Shown: positions 1 to 5,358, numbered from the stretch's first letter. The stretch: 6,097 nt of DNA from Gammaproteobacteria bacterium UBA2168 (GCA_002327525.1 DCWG01000011.1:1-6097), one strand, 5' to 3'. Translations and numbers: made by a program. Notes: generated by a model not told the origin, from the letters alone.

Positions 1-635
1 ATCAGGCGTGACTCCTCAACCTGCTGAACGGTGATGGGTCCGCCGAATGGGTGTTTCTCTTTCGAGTACATGGCCGCGCGCGGATTGAGGGTCGCCCAGT
101 CGCGGCTTACCTTGGCGATATGAGCATAGTCCTCCGTGGTGGTTCCGTAGCGATGCATGTGCCGCACCATCGCATGCGCGTAGCTCGACGGCGCGCCACC
201 GAGTCCGTAGGCCATGCTCATCTCGTGCGCGGGGGACATTACCCCGGCGCCGCGTGCGAAGTGCCCCGCAACCGCACGGCCACCGAGCTTGCCCACGGAA
301 TGTCCGTTCTCACCGTGAGTCACCAGCGCGATGTCGATGATGCCCGCGTGAATGGCGGCAAGCGCATGATGCACGTGCATCTCGAAGGAACAGCCTCCCA
401 CCGCGGTGGTGTCTATGTATCTGGGCTTCAGGCCCAGATGCTCGCATAATTCGGACGACCAGCCGGTGGAGAACACCCCCTCGATAGCCGATATGGGTAC
501 GCCGGTCTGGTCGCTCAGATTCTTGATGGCCTCGATATGCAGCTGCAGCGAGGTGATGGGTTCGGCCAGAAAGCCTATTTCGTTCGCTTCCGCCGCGCCA
601 ACTATGGCCGCCGCTTTGTACAGGGGTCCTGGCAT
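1..635 (-). CDS. SCP2-type thiolase / lipid-transfer-protein thiolase, C-terminus cut off by window edge
   Basis: This reading frame opens with ATG at 635 and stays open for 211 codons to the left edge, so only the N-terminal half is present; full-length members are about 380-400 aa. The translation begins MPGPLYKAAAIVGAAE, the usual thiolase N-terminal strand. At residues 79-90 the motif VGGCSFEMHVHH sits at the nucleophile elbow, and Cys82 falls where SCP2/SCPx thiolases carry the acylated cysteine (spacing to the downstream AG/GG turn matches). DIALVTHGE (101-109) and LNPRAAMYS (183-191) are further family-like segments. The family cleaves or forms carbon-carbon bonds in acyl-CoA thioesters in the cytosol. 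The start is fixed by GGAGG at 643-647. The gene lies 2 nt after the DUF35 gene stop, so the two are probably translationally coupled and their products may form a complex. Whether it is a true thiolase or an Ltp2-like retro-aldolase cannot be decided, because the C-terminal catalytic residues lie outside the window. Confidence 0.88.
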   Translation of the reverse strand, partial: MPGPLYKAAAIVGAAEANEIGFLAEPITSLQLHIEAIKNLSDQTGVPISAIEGVFSTGWSSELCEHLGLKPRYIDTTAVGGCSFEMHVHHALAAIHAGIIDIALVTHGENGHSVGKLGGRAVAGHFARGAGVMSPAHEMSMAYGLGGAPSSYAHAMVRHMHRYGTTTEDYAHIAKVSRDWATLNPRAAMYSKEKHPFGGPITVQQVEESRL

Positions 636-637
636 CT

Positions 638-1054
638 CTATTCCTCCACCACCCGCCAGAACGGGATGTGTACATCGTCGTTCGCGAGCTCGAATTCAAC
701 CTTCACGGCAGCGCCGATGCGAATGTCCTGGGGTTTGCCCGCATCCACACCACGCAGCACGGTCAGCATGCGATCGCCCTCCTTCAGGTCGATATAGGCG
801 GTGACATACGGCGCTTCGGCCGCCCACGGGCCGAACGCGAGGTGCTGAACCGCATACGTGTGAATCGTCCCCTCCCCGCTCGCCTCGATCCACTCCAGGT
901 TGTCTGAGTGACATTTCGGGCACAGGTGTCTCGGATACCAGTGCACCCGGTTGCAGTCCTGGCAGCGTGGCAGCATCAGCTTGCCCGCCTTCGCCCCCTC
1001 CCAGAAGGGTCTGGTGTGTGTCCCCGGCTGGGGAATCGGCAATGTATAACTCAC
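638..1054 (-). CDS. DUF35 zinc-ribbon and OB-fold protein, partner of SCP2-type thiolase
   Basis: This 138-aa protein has the full DUF35 layout. A short N-terminal helix region (PFWEGAKAGKL, 16-26) precedes a rubredoxin-like zinc ribbon with Cys31-X2-Cys34 and Cys45-X2-Cys48, then an OB-fold (about 52-135) with the family-like segment GEGTIHTYAVQH and a C-terminal PFWRV. Such proteins are encoded next to SCP2-type thiolases or fused to MaoC-like hydratases. In steroid side-chain degradation the DUF35 domain of ChsH2 binds the thiolase-like aldolase Ltp2 and is needed for its activity. That precedent makes a stable complex with the downstream thiolase likely, but the substrate is unknown. The start is GTG at 1052-1054, supported by GAGG at 1061-1064 six bases upstream. 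The last codons (GTG GAG GAA TAG) also form the ribosome site of the thiolase gene. All four zinc ligands are present and nothing suggests decay. Confidence 0.9.
   Translation of the reverse strand: MSYTLPIPQPGTHTRPFWEGAKAGKLMLPRCQDCNRVHWYPRHLCPKCHSDNLEWIEASGEGTIHTYAVQHLAFGPWAAEAPYVTAYIDLKEGDRMLTVLRGVDAGKPQDIRIGAAVKVEFELANDDVHIPFWRVVEE
643..647 (-). promoter_or_regulatory. Ribosome binding site of the thiolase gene, embedded in the DUF35 gene end
   Basis: GGAGG on the minus strand lies seven bases before ATG 633-635 and inside the last codons of the DUF35 gene. It fixes the thiolase start and indicates coupled translation of the two partners. Confidence 0.7.
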
Positions 1055-1113
1055 GATATTCCTCGTCTTTTCCTCAAGATCAGTCGCGGCATGCAGCGTC
1101 CCGCAAACCTGCT

Positions 1114-1142
1114 ATTGTGGGAAGCGAGCACCCAAAGCGCAA
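1114..1142 (-). promoter_or_regulatory. Candidate sigma70-type promoter for the DUF35-thiolase pair
   Basis: On the minus strand TTGCGC (1137-1142) and CACAAT (1114-1119) are separated by 17 bases, about 60 bases upstream of the GTG start. The match to consensus is poor (3/6 and 4/6). The -35 box lies in the loop of an inverted repeat with perfect arms GCACCC (1128-1133) and GGGTGC (1144-1149), which could be an operator. This is a low-confidence suggestion based only on spacing and position. Confidence 0.22.
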
Positions 1143-1149
1143 AGGGTGC
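1128..1149. repeat. 6-bp perfect inverted repeat upstream of the DUF35 gene
   Basis: GCACCC (1128-1133) and GGGTGC (1144-1149) are perfect inverted arms around a 10-base spacer AAAGCGCAAA, which is itself partly symmetric around GCGC. The size (22 bp) and the location about 75-100 bases upstream of the DUF35 start fit a regulator binding site. No T-run follows on either strand, so a terminator is less likely. Confidence 0.35.
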
Positions 1150-1154
1150 CGGTA

Positions 1155-1374
1155 CATTGACCCTGATGCAGCAGAAACGTGCACGGTCCAGACGTTCTAG
1201 ATCTGGTGATTCGCGGGCGCGCGCAGCATTTCGAGAGGGGATGCATACGCGCCATCTACGATGCCACCGCCGTATGTGACCTGAGCGAAATACGAGCATG
1301 GCCGCGAAGCGCCAGGTATAGGACGAGTCGCAGGCGCTCCGGGCGTGTAGATTTCTGCTACATTAGGGTTAACG
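1155..1374. repeat. Imperfect ~220-bp inverted repeat, MITE/REPIN-like non-autonomous element (candidate)
   Basis: The left arm 1155-1185 and the right arm 1344-1374 are inverted copies matching at about 24 of 31 positions. In the outer 23 bases 19 match and all four differences are transitions. Symmetry continues inward: TTCGCGG (1210-1216) pairs with CCGCGAA (1302-1308), ATTTCG (1228-1233) with CGAAAT (1286-1291), CATACG (1244-1249) with CGTATG (1271-1276), and CATC/GATG flank the centre near 1258. Small length differences separate these blocks. No credible coding frame is present. The gap separates two same-strand genes and the right arm contains the TAA stop (1369-1371) of the crotonase gene. 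A decayed palindromic insertion of MITE or REPIN type fits best. A structured leader or trailer RNA is the main alternative. No clear target-site duplication was found, so insertion is inferred rather than shown. Confidence 0.5.
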
Positions 1375-2142
1375 ATCGAGTTGTCGTCTCGCCCTCGCCT
1401 GAATGCGCGTACGCCGCTCGGCCACCACCTCTGGGGGAGGCGGCCGGTGCCTGCGGCAGATATCCACCTCGTAGGTCATGGCATCCCCCAGAGACAGATC
1501 GTAGGCATGATCGATCTGCCGTTTGTAGTCGAGCATCACCTCCGGCACGCAGCTGAGCATGTCTTCGGCGAGAGCCCGACAGGTGGGCAACAGATCCTCT
1601 CTCGCGACGATGCGATTGGCCAGTCCCCACTCATAAGCCTTCTCGGCCGAGAGAAAATTACCTGTGAGCGACAGTTCCTTGGCGCGAGCAAGTCCCACAG
1701 CACGGGACAGCCTCGCGCCGAGGCCCCATCCGGCAATGAGCCCTACGCGGGCGTGCGTGTCTGCAAAGCTGGTTTGCGGAGTTATCACGAGCAGGTCGCA
1801 GGACAGCGAAATCTCGAAGCCCCCGGTTACCGCGACACCATTGATCGCACCGATCACCGGCTGCGGCAACGCGCGCAGAAGCGAGGGTGGATCGGCGGGC
1901 TGTGGTCCACCGGGTGCCGCCCCGACACGGCCCATTTCCTTGAGGTCGAGCCCTGCGCAGAACGCGCGCCCCGCACCCGTGAGGATCACCACTCCCACAT
2001 CCTTGTCACCGCGGATGCTGGTTAGTTCTTCCTGAAGCGCCCATCGCAAATCCAGCGACAGCGCGTTCATTTGCTCGGGTCTGTTGAGCGTCAGCGTCGC
2101 CACACCGTCGTGCTTGTCCACCAGCAGAATCGACTCGGTCAT
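1369..2142 (-). CDS. Enoyl-CoA hydratase/isomerase (crotonase) family protein, DTHARVG subgroup
   Basis: This 257-aa protein has the length and order of a crotonase: TLNRPEQMNALS (18-29), the oxyanion-hole segment AFCAGLDLKEMG (60-71), the second oxyanion segment INGVAVTGGFEISLSCDL (100-117), then FADTHARVGLIAGWG (126-140) and a helical C-terminal trimerisation region. Glu110 in GGFE matches the first catalytic glutamate of rat mitochondrial hydratase. The second catalytic glutamate (the E of QPEILLG in the rat enzyme) is replaced by His130. A plain syn-hydratase reaction is therefore doubtful; isomerase, hydrolase-like or other CoA-ester chemistry is possible. The upstream TTG at 2154 is in frame, but ATG at 2142 follows the strong site GGAAGGG and is preferred. 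The gene is divergent from the ABM gene and lies upstream of the DUF35-thiolase pair on the same strand. Its stop codon falls inside the inverted-repeat element. Family assignment is firm, the reaction is not. Confidence 0.92.
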   Translation of the reverse strand: MTESILLVDKHDGVATLTLNRPEQMNALSLDLRWALQEELTSIRGDKDVGVVILTGAGRAFCAGLDLKEMGRVGAAPGGPQPADPPSLLRALPQPVIGAINGVAVTGGFEISLSCDLLVITPQTSFADTHARVGLIAGWGLGARLSRAVGLARAKELSLTGNFLSAEKAYEWGLANRIVAREDLLPTCRALAEDMLSCVPEVMLDYKRQIDHAYDLSLGDAMTYEVDICRRHRPPPPEVVAERRTRIQARARRQLDR

Positions 2143-2145
2143 CGT

Positions 2146-2152
2146 CCCTTCC
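2146..2152 (-). promoter_or_regulatory. Ribosome binding site deciding the crotonase start
   Basis: GGAAGGG on the minus strand stands three bases before ATG 2140-2142. It overlaps the alternative in-frame TTG start at 2154, which has no comparable site of its own, so the ATG is chosen. Confidence 0.6.
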
Positions 2153-2217
2153 AAAGAAAATCATCGGTACCGAAATCATAGCGGAGGAGCGTGTGACAGG
2201 CAGCGCATGATTTAAAC

Positions 2218-2239
2218 TGATCGATGTCTCAATCAATCA
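2218..2239. promoter_or_regulatory. Candidate operator in the crotonase/ABM divergent region
   Basis: TGATCGAT (2218-2225) and ATCAATCA (2232-2239) are inverted 8-base arms with one mismatch and a 6-base spacer. The right arm touches the ribosome site AAGGA (2239-2243) of the ABM gene. Position and size fit a dimeric repressor site controlling the plus-strand gene and possibly the divergent crotonase. No regulator gene is adjacent, so the cognate protein is unknown. Confidence 0.4.
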
Positions 2240-2249
2240 AGGAACTCAA

Positions 2250-2549
2250 GTGTCAGAGCAATCGCACCACACGGTAATCGTCACTTTTCAGGTAGCAGCC
2301 GGTGCCCAGGCCGAAGCACTCCACGATATCGCTGCTTACGTCGAGCGATTCTTGAGCAAACAGCCGGGCTTCATCGAGAGCACTCTGCACGAGGGTCTGG
2401 ATGGCACCAGCATCGTCCACTATGCACAGTGGACGTCTGAAGAGGCCTTCAGCAAGGTCGGCGAAACAGCCCGCCAACAACCCGAGTTTCCGAAACTGAT
2501 GAAATACCAGCCAACCGGCCGCGGTTACACCACCCACCGGAACTTCTGA
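2250..2549 (+). CDS. Small antibiotic-biosynthesis-monooxygenase (ABM)-like dimeric alpha/beta-barrel protein
   Basis: The 99-aa product matches the ABM/ferredoxin-like fold in size and pattern. Strand HTVIVTFQVAAG (7-18) is followed by an amphipathic helix (about 20-37) ending in LSKQPGFIEST, then strands with GLDGTSIVHYAQWTSEEAF, a second helix and a charged tail. The segments QPGFIEST and HYAQWTSEEAF are characteristic of this family, whose members are cofactor-free monooxygenases, heme-degrading proteins or small-molecule binders, usually homodimers in the cytosol. No specific catalytic residue allows a finer call. GTG 2250-2252 is the start, with AAGGA at 2239-2243 six bases before it. 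It is divergent from the crotonase and convergent with the DUF1295-like remnant, whose stop lies only 10 bases beyond its own. Confidence 0.8.
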   Translation: MSEQSHHTVIVTFQVAAGAQAEALHDIAAYVERFLSKQPGFIESTLHEGLDGTSIVHYAQWTSEEAFSKVGETARQQPEFPKLMKYQPTGRGYTTHRNF

Positions 2550-2558
2550 CATCCGGCG

Positions 2559-2660
2559 TCACTTCGGCTGTAGCGGCCATGGCAGCAGCATCGCTACCCG
2601 CTCACGGTAAGATGCGTAACCGGGTTTGTCCTCGCTGAGTTTGCGTTCGATCATCCAGTG
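2559..2660 (-). pseudogene. 3'-terminal remnant of a DUF1295-like (steroid 5-alpha-reductase-type) membrane enzyme gene
   Basis: On the minus strand, from about 2660 down to TGA at 2559-2561, the translation reads HWMIERKLSEDKPGYASY followed by RERVAMLLPWPLQPK. Spaced E-R-L, KPGY-x-x-Y, a following R-x-x-V and a final P-W-P close to the C-terminus are typical of DUF1295 and related membrane-bound reductase or methyltransferase families, which end this way just after their last membrane helix. Nothing upstream on this strand (beyond about 2661) resembles those families; that sequence is the antisense of the sulfatase remnant. Roughly 33 codons survive of a family that is usually about 250 aa. 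The short length makes the family call tentative, but a degraded gene end is more plausible than a functional short gene. Confidence 0.45.
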
Positions 2661-3083
2661 CACCACATCGACCTGTTCCACACCATCGCGGCCGGGGCCG
2701 AGATACCGGACGATCGCAAACTCGATGGCGTGGATCTGGTAGTGTATCTACGCGGCGAGATGCTCGGTGCCCCGAGCGAGACCCTGTTCTGGCGCGAGGG
2801 CTATCATCAATCGGTTCGGCACCAGGGTTGGAAACTCTATCGCACCGATATGCCCGACAACCGCCGCTGGCTGTTCGATCTCACGGAAGATCCGACGGAG
2901 CGGACCAACCTGGTACACCAGCATCCTGAGCGTCTGGCGGATCTCGAAGCCCTGCTCGATGCGCACAATGCGGAGCAGGCGGAACCCATGTCGCCGAACA
3001 TCACGCAATCGCCGCAACTAATCGACAAACACGGCGGTCAACCTTACGAGGAAGGTGACGAATACATCTACCGGCCCAACTGA
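2658..3083 (+). pseudogene. 5'-truncated sulfatase (arylsulfatase-family) remnant, C-terminal third only
   Basis: The frame encodes 141 residues that match only the C-terminal part of type I sulfatases: HHIDLFHTIAAGAEIPDDRK, then LDGVDLVVYLRGE (about 22-34), FWREGYHQSVRHQGWKLYRT and LFDLTEDPTERTNL, ending in DEYIYRPN. Full-length relatives are around 450-550 aa. The N-terminal catalytic half, including the C/S-X-P-X-R motif whose cysteine or serine becomes formylglycine and the metal ligands, is absent. The frame is open back to TAG at 2571, but without sulfatase similarity and without another start. GTG 2658 has no ribosome site. Sulfatase homology begins at about 2655-2660, exactly where the opposite-strand DUF1295-like remnant ends, so a deletion or recombination junction is inferred. 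The surviving part carries no internal stop or frameshift, suggesting recent loss. An enzyme activity is not expected. Confidence 0.8.
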
Positions 3084-3107
3084 TACCGAACTGAGGGAGC
3101 AAGACAC

Positions 3108-3545
3108 GTGAAAGTAGAGAACGCAGTCACACCCAACGAACAGCAGCTGGCGGGTTTCCTGGAACCTGGCGCGGATGGACCGATCTATATGGTCAACCTG
3201 CTCAAGTTCAAAGAGCGCGCGGAATACGCCGACGGCCACAAGACCGATCTCACCGGAGAGCAGGCCTACGCACTTTATTCCCAGGGTGTCTCACAGCTGC
3301 TGAAGAAATTCGGCGGCGCCGGTATGTTCAGCGCATCCGTCGAACGCCTGATGCTCGGCGAAGTGGAGGAGTTGTGGGACAAGGTCGCCATTGCCATGTA
3401 CCCGTCCCGTGCCGCCATGATGGACATGATGCGCTCCGAGGAAATGCAGGAAATTGGTCAGCACCGTGCGGCCGGGCTGGCTGGTCAGCTCAATATCGAG
3501 GCCGTGGACGCCCATGGCGCGTGGCTCGGCAACGATATCGGCTGA
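3108..3545 (+). CDS. DUF1330 domain-containing protein
   Basis: This 145-aa protein carries the DUF1330 signature PIYMVNLLKFK (25-35), followed by EYADG, a helix LTGEQAYALYSQGVSQLLKK, a strand-turn region GGAGMFSASVERLMLGEVEELWDKVAIAMYPS (about 69-100, an alternating strand pattern) and a C-terminal helix MMDMMRSEEMQEIGQHRAAG. The fold is a dimeric alpha/beta barrel like the ABM protein at 2250. Biochemical function of the family is unsettled; small-molecule binding or turnover is a guess. GTG 3108-3110 is the start, with GAGGGA at 3093-3098. The gene begins 24 bases after the sulfatase stop and its own stop lies inside an inverted repeat. It is intact and probably expressed with whatever promoter once drove the sulfatase, or its own. 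Confidence 0.85.
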   Translation: MKVENAVTPNEQQLAGFLEPGADGPIYMVNLLKFKERAEYADGHKTDLTGEQAYALYSQGVSQLLKKFGGAGMFSASVERLMLGEVEELWDKVAIAMYPSRAAMMDMMRSEEMQEIGQHRAAGLAGQLNIEAVDAHGAWLGNDIG

Positions 3546-3581
3546 GCCTGTACAACCACCCGGCACGCTCTTGCTCAGCCG
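3539..3581. terminator. Hairpin between convergent genes (candidate bidirectional terminator)
   Basis: CGGCTGAGC (3539-3547) and GCTCAGCCG (3573-3581) are perfect 9-base inverted arms separated by 25 bases. The left arm contains the TGA of the DUF1330 gene and the right arm ends seven bases from the dehalogenase stop. A hairpin here could separate the convergent transcripts. There is no T-run on either strand and the loop is long, so intrinsic termination is not assured. Confidence 0.4.
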
Positions 3582-3587
3582 CCAAAG

Positions 3588-4616
3588 CTAATCTTCCCGA
3601 CTCTCACGGGGAGTGTCGGCAATGAACCCGAGCACCACCTGGGCCAGCTGCTCGGGCGCCTGTTCCTGCAGAAAGTGTCCCGCCCCCTCGATGGTGACAT
3701 GCGCCTGCCCTCGCGCACCCGGCACGCGCTCCTGAAACCGCACGTGCGCACCGGCCGTGACCGGGTCCGAATCGCCGTAGGCGGTCAGCACCGGTTTCTC
3801 CCATCGCTCGAACTCCGCCCAGGCAGCCCGGTTCGCGGGAATGGCCGGGTTATCCGGAATGATGGGTACTAGGGTGGGGAACTTTCGCGGTCCTGCCTTG
3901 TGGTTCTCGTCCGGAAACGGGGCATCGTAGGCACGCACTTCATCTGCCGACAGCGCACCACCGCAGCTGGCACCAAGCACCCTGCCGGGCACGAAGCCCT
4001 CGGACTCGGCACAGAACTTCACCCAATGTAGAAAGCCCATGCCCGTATCGTCACCCGCCATCGCCACACTCATCTCCACCTCATCGGCGGGCACCGGGAT
4101 GCTCTCGTAGTACGCGCGCATGCGCTCACTCACCGGCGCGATCTGATCATCCGCAATGCCCTGTGCATCCGGCAGCCCGGTATTGGCAGGCACGATGCGC
4201 GCGAAGCGTTCCGGGTTCTCGGCTGCGGTGCGCAGCCCTATCAATCCACCCCAATCCTGGCAGAACAGCGTGATACCGCTGAGATCGAGGGCCTCCAGCA
4301 GTGCTGTTAGCCACGCCACATGGTTAGCGTAGGTGTAGTCGTCCCGGGAGGTCGGCTTGTCGGACTTGCCGAAACCGATGAAATCGGGTGCGATCACGCG
4401 GCAGCCGCCCTGTACGAGAAGTGGAATCATCTTTCGGTACAGATACGACCAGGATGGCTGTCCGTGAAGACATAGAACCACGTCGCCTTCTCCTTCGTCG
4501 ACGTAGTGCATGCGCAGCGTACCACCCTGCGTGTCCGGCACTTCCACATAATGCGCCTCAAACGTATATCCAGGCAGGTTTTCGAATCTCGTTTCGTCGG
4601 TTCTCACATATTCCAT
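3588..4616 (-). CDS. Haloalkane dehalogenase, DhlA-like (HLD-I) alpha/beta-hydrolase
   Basis: The 342-aa protein aligns over its length with DhlA of Xanthobacter, starting with RTDETRFENLPGY against RTPDQRFSNLDQY. It carries HGQPSWSYLYRKMIP (51-65), VIAPDFIGFGKSDKP (74-88), the nucleophile elbow CQDWGG with Asp121 and halide-binding Trp122, the acid Asp284 in YGDSDPV and His314 in GAGHFLQE. Trp198 in LHWVKF is the likely second halide-binding tryptophan. The family hydrolyses carbon-halogen bonds in haloalkanes to an alcohol, halide and proton in the cytosol. Compared with DhlA, Glu56 in HGEP is Gln53 and the cap region (about 150-210) is some 30 residues longer, so substrate range may differ. 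ATG 4614-4616 follows GAGGG at 4623-4627. The gene lies 29 bases downstream of the TetR gene on the same strand, suggesting one transcript. Epoxide hydrolase or another hydrolase is the less likely alternative. Confidence 0.88.
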   Translation of the reverse strand: MEYVRTDETRFENLPGYTFEAHYVEVPDTQGGTLRMHYVDEGEGDVVLCLHGQPSWSYLYRKMIPLLVQGGCRVIAPDFIGFGKSDKPTSRDDYTYANHVAWLTALLEALDLSGITLFCQDWGGLIGLRTAAENPERFARIVPANTGLPDAQGIADDQIAPVSERMRAYYESIPVPADEVEMSVAMAGDDTGMGFLHWVKFCAESEGFVPGRVLGASCGGALSADEVRAYDAPFPDENHKAGPRKFPTLVPIIPDNPAIPANRAAWAEFERWEKPVLTAYGDSDPVTAGAHVRFQERVPGARGQAHVTIEGAGHFLQEQAPEQLAQVVLGFIADTPRESRED

Positions 4617-4645
4617 GTGCAGCCCTCAAATTGAATGGTGCGCGT

Positions 4646-5317
4646 TCAAATCCTATCCAGCAGGGATAGCGTCTCCGTGGAAGGCGCCGCGGCCAGCATC
4701 GCCGCCACCGTGTCGACCAGGTTACTGATGAAAAACTCCGCCTGCTTGCCCCGGAAGGTTCCCCTTTCACGGGCACGCTTCGACATCGCGAGCGTAGCGA
4801 AGCGTGCCGCATTCTCGAAGCGCACGTCGAGCAACCGAGGATCCAGCTGTGGGCAGGTTCGTGCAAGCGTTCTACGCGCTTCCTCTACATCCGCGGCCTC
4901 GTATTCCGCCAGCAGGACCGACAGCTGGCGACCCGAGAACAGCACCAGATGCGCGAACACCTTCAGGTAATCTCGAAATCCGCTATCCCGTCCCGCGAGT
5001 TGAAAGACCGGCCGTACCATCACACTGGCGAGATCGTGTAATGCCAATGCGCCCCCCCCTCGCAGGAGATTGGCCAGCATACCCTCGCGTTCCTCACGAA
5101 TCTGACCGGTACGCTCCTCATGGAGTGCCGCGATCAGACCTTCACGGCCACCGAAATGGTAGTGCAACGCCGATTCGTTACGCTGACCGGCTGCGGTGAC
5201 GATAGCCCGCACGGACACGTTGGCGAGCCCCTGTTCCGCAAACAGAGATTCGGCTGCCCGCATCAGCTGCCGCTTGGTCTGATCGCCGCGCGTATGCGCA
5301 GGCTGGCGTGCGCTCAT
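4646..5317 (-). CDS. TetR/AcrR-family transcriptional regulator
   Basis: The 223-aa product begins with the canonical TetR DNA-binding domain: QTKRQLMRAAESLFAEQGL (13-31), the helix-turn-helix VSVRAIVTAAGQRNESALHY (34-53) and the hallmark YHFGGREGLIAALH (53-66). The rest is a helical ligand-binding and dimerisation region of typical length with no recognisable ligand signature. An in-frame GTG at 5359 would add 14 residues but would place the start inside the candidate operator; ATG 5317, preceded by AAGG (5327-5330), is preferred. The gene is followed after 29 bases by the dehalogenase gene and is divergent from the crotonase at 5409, so it probably represses itself, the dehalogenase and perhaps the crotonase, responding to a CoA ester or substrate. 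The regulator family is certain; the ligand and targets are inferred from gene order and the palindrome at 5359-5375. Confidence 0.92.
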   Translation of the reverse strand: MSARQPAHTRGDQTKRQLMRAAESLFAEQGLANVSVRAIVTAAGQRNESALHYHFGGREGLIAALHEERTGQIREEREGMLANLLRGGGALALHDLASVMVRPVFQLAGRDSGFRDYLKVFAHLVLFSGRQLSVLLAEYEAADVEEARRTLARTCPQLDPRLLDVRFENAARFATLAMSKRARERGTFRGKQAEFFISNLVDTVAAMLAAAPSTETLSLLDRI

Positions 5318-5320
5318 CTC

Positions 5321-5350
5321 TTGATACCTTAGTTGATGAGCGGATTTTAT
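5321..5350 (+). promoter_or_regulatory. Candidate promoter of the divergent crotonase gene
   Basis: TTGATA (5321-5326, 5/6 to the -35 consensus) and TTTTAT (5345-5350, 4/6) are separated by 18 bases, predicting a transcript start near 5357. On the opposite strand the same AT-rich patch offers TAAAAT (5344-5349) as a -10 for the tetR gene. The palindrome at 5359-5375 would cover the start of one transcript and the -35 region of the other. Confidence 0.4.
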
Positions 5351-5358
5351 CGGCAGCA

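Noticed and set aside
1051..1299. Minus-strand 82-codon frame overlapping the DUF35 start
   Set aside because: Composition looks like noncoding sequence, no family resemblance, and half of it lies in the inverted-repeat element.
1150..1380. Target-site duplication around the inverted repeat
   Set aside because: The flanking bases at both ends do not form a convincing direct repeat, so an insertion event is not proven.
1179..1556. Plus-strand 125-codon frame crossing the empty gap
   Set aside because: No recognisable protein family, very rich in Arg/Pro, no ribosome site, and it runs antisense into the crotonase gene.
1381..2025. Long plus-strand frame (214 codons) opposite the crotonase
   Set aside because: It is antisense to a clear crotonase gene; high GC leaves long shadow frames. 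The translation resembles no family I know.
4631..4649. TTGAA/TTCAA inverted repeat between tetR and the dehalogenase
   Set aside because: Only five-base arms with a nine-base spacer; too weak to call a terminator or operator.
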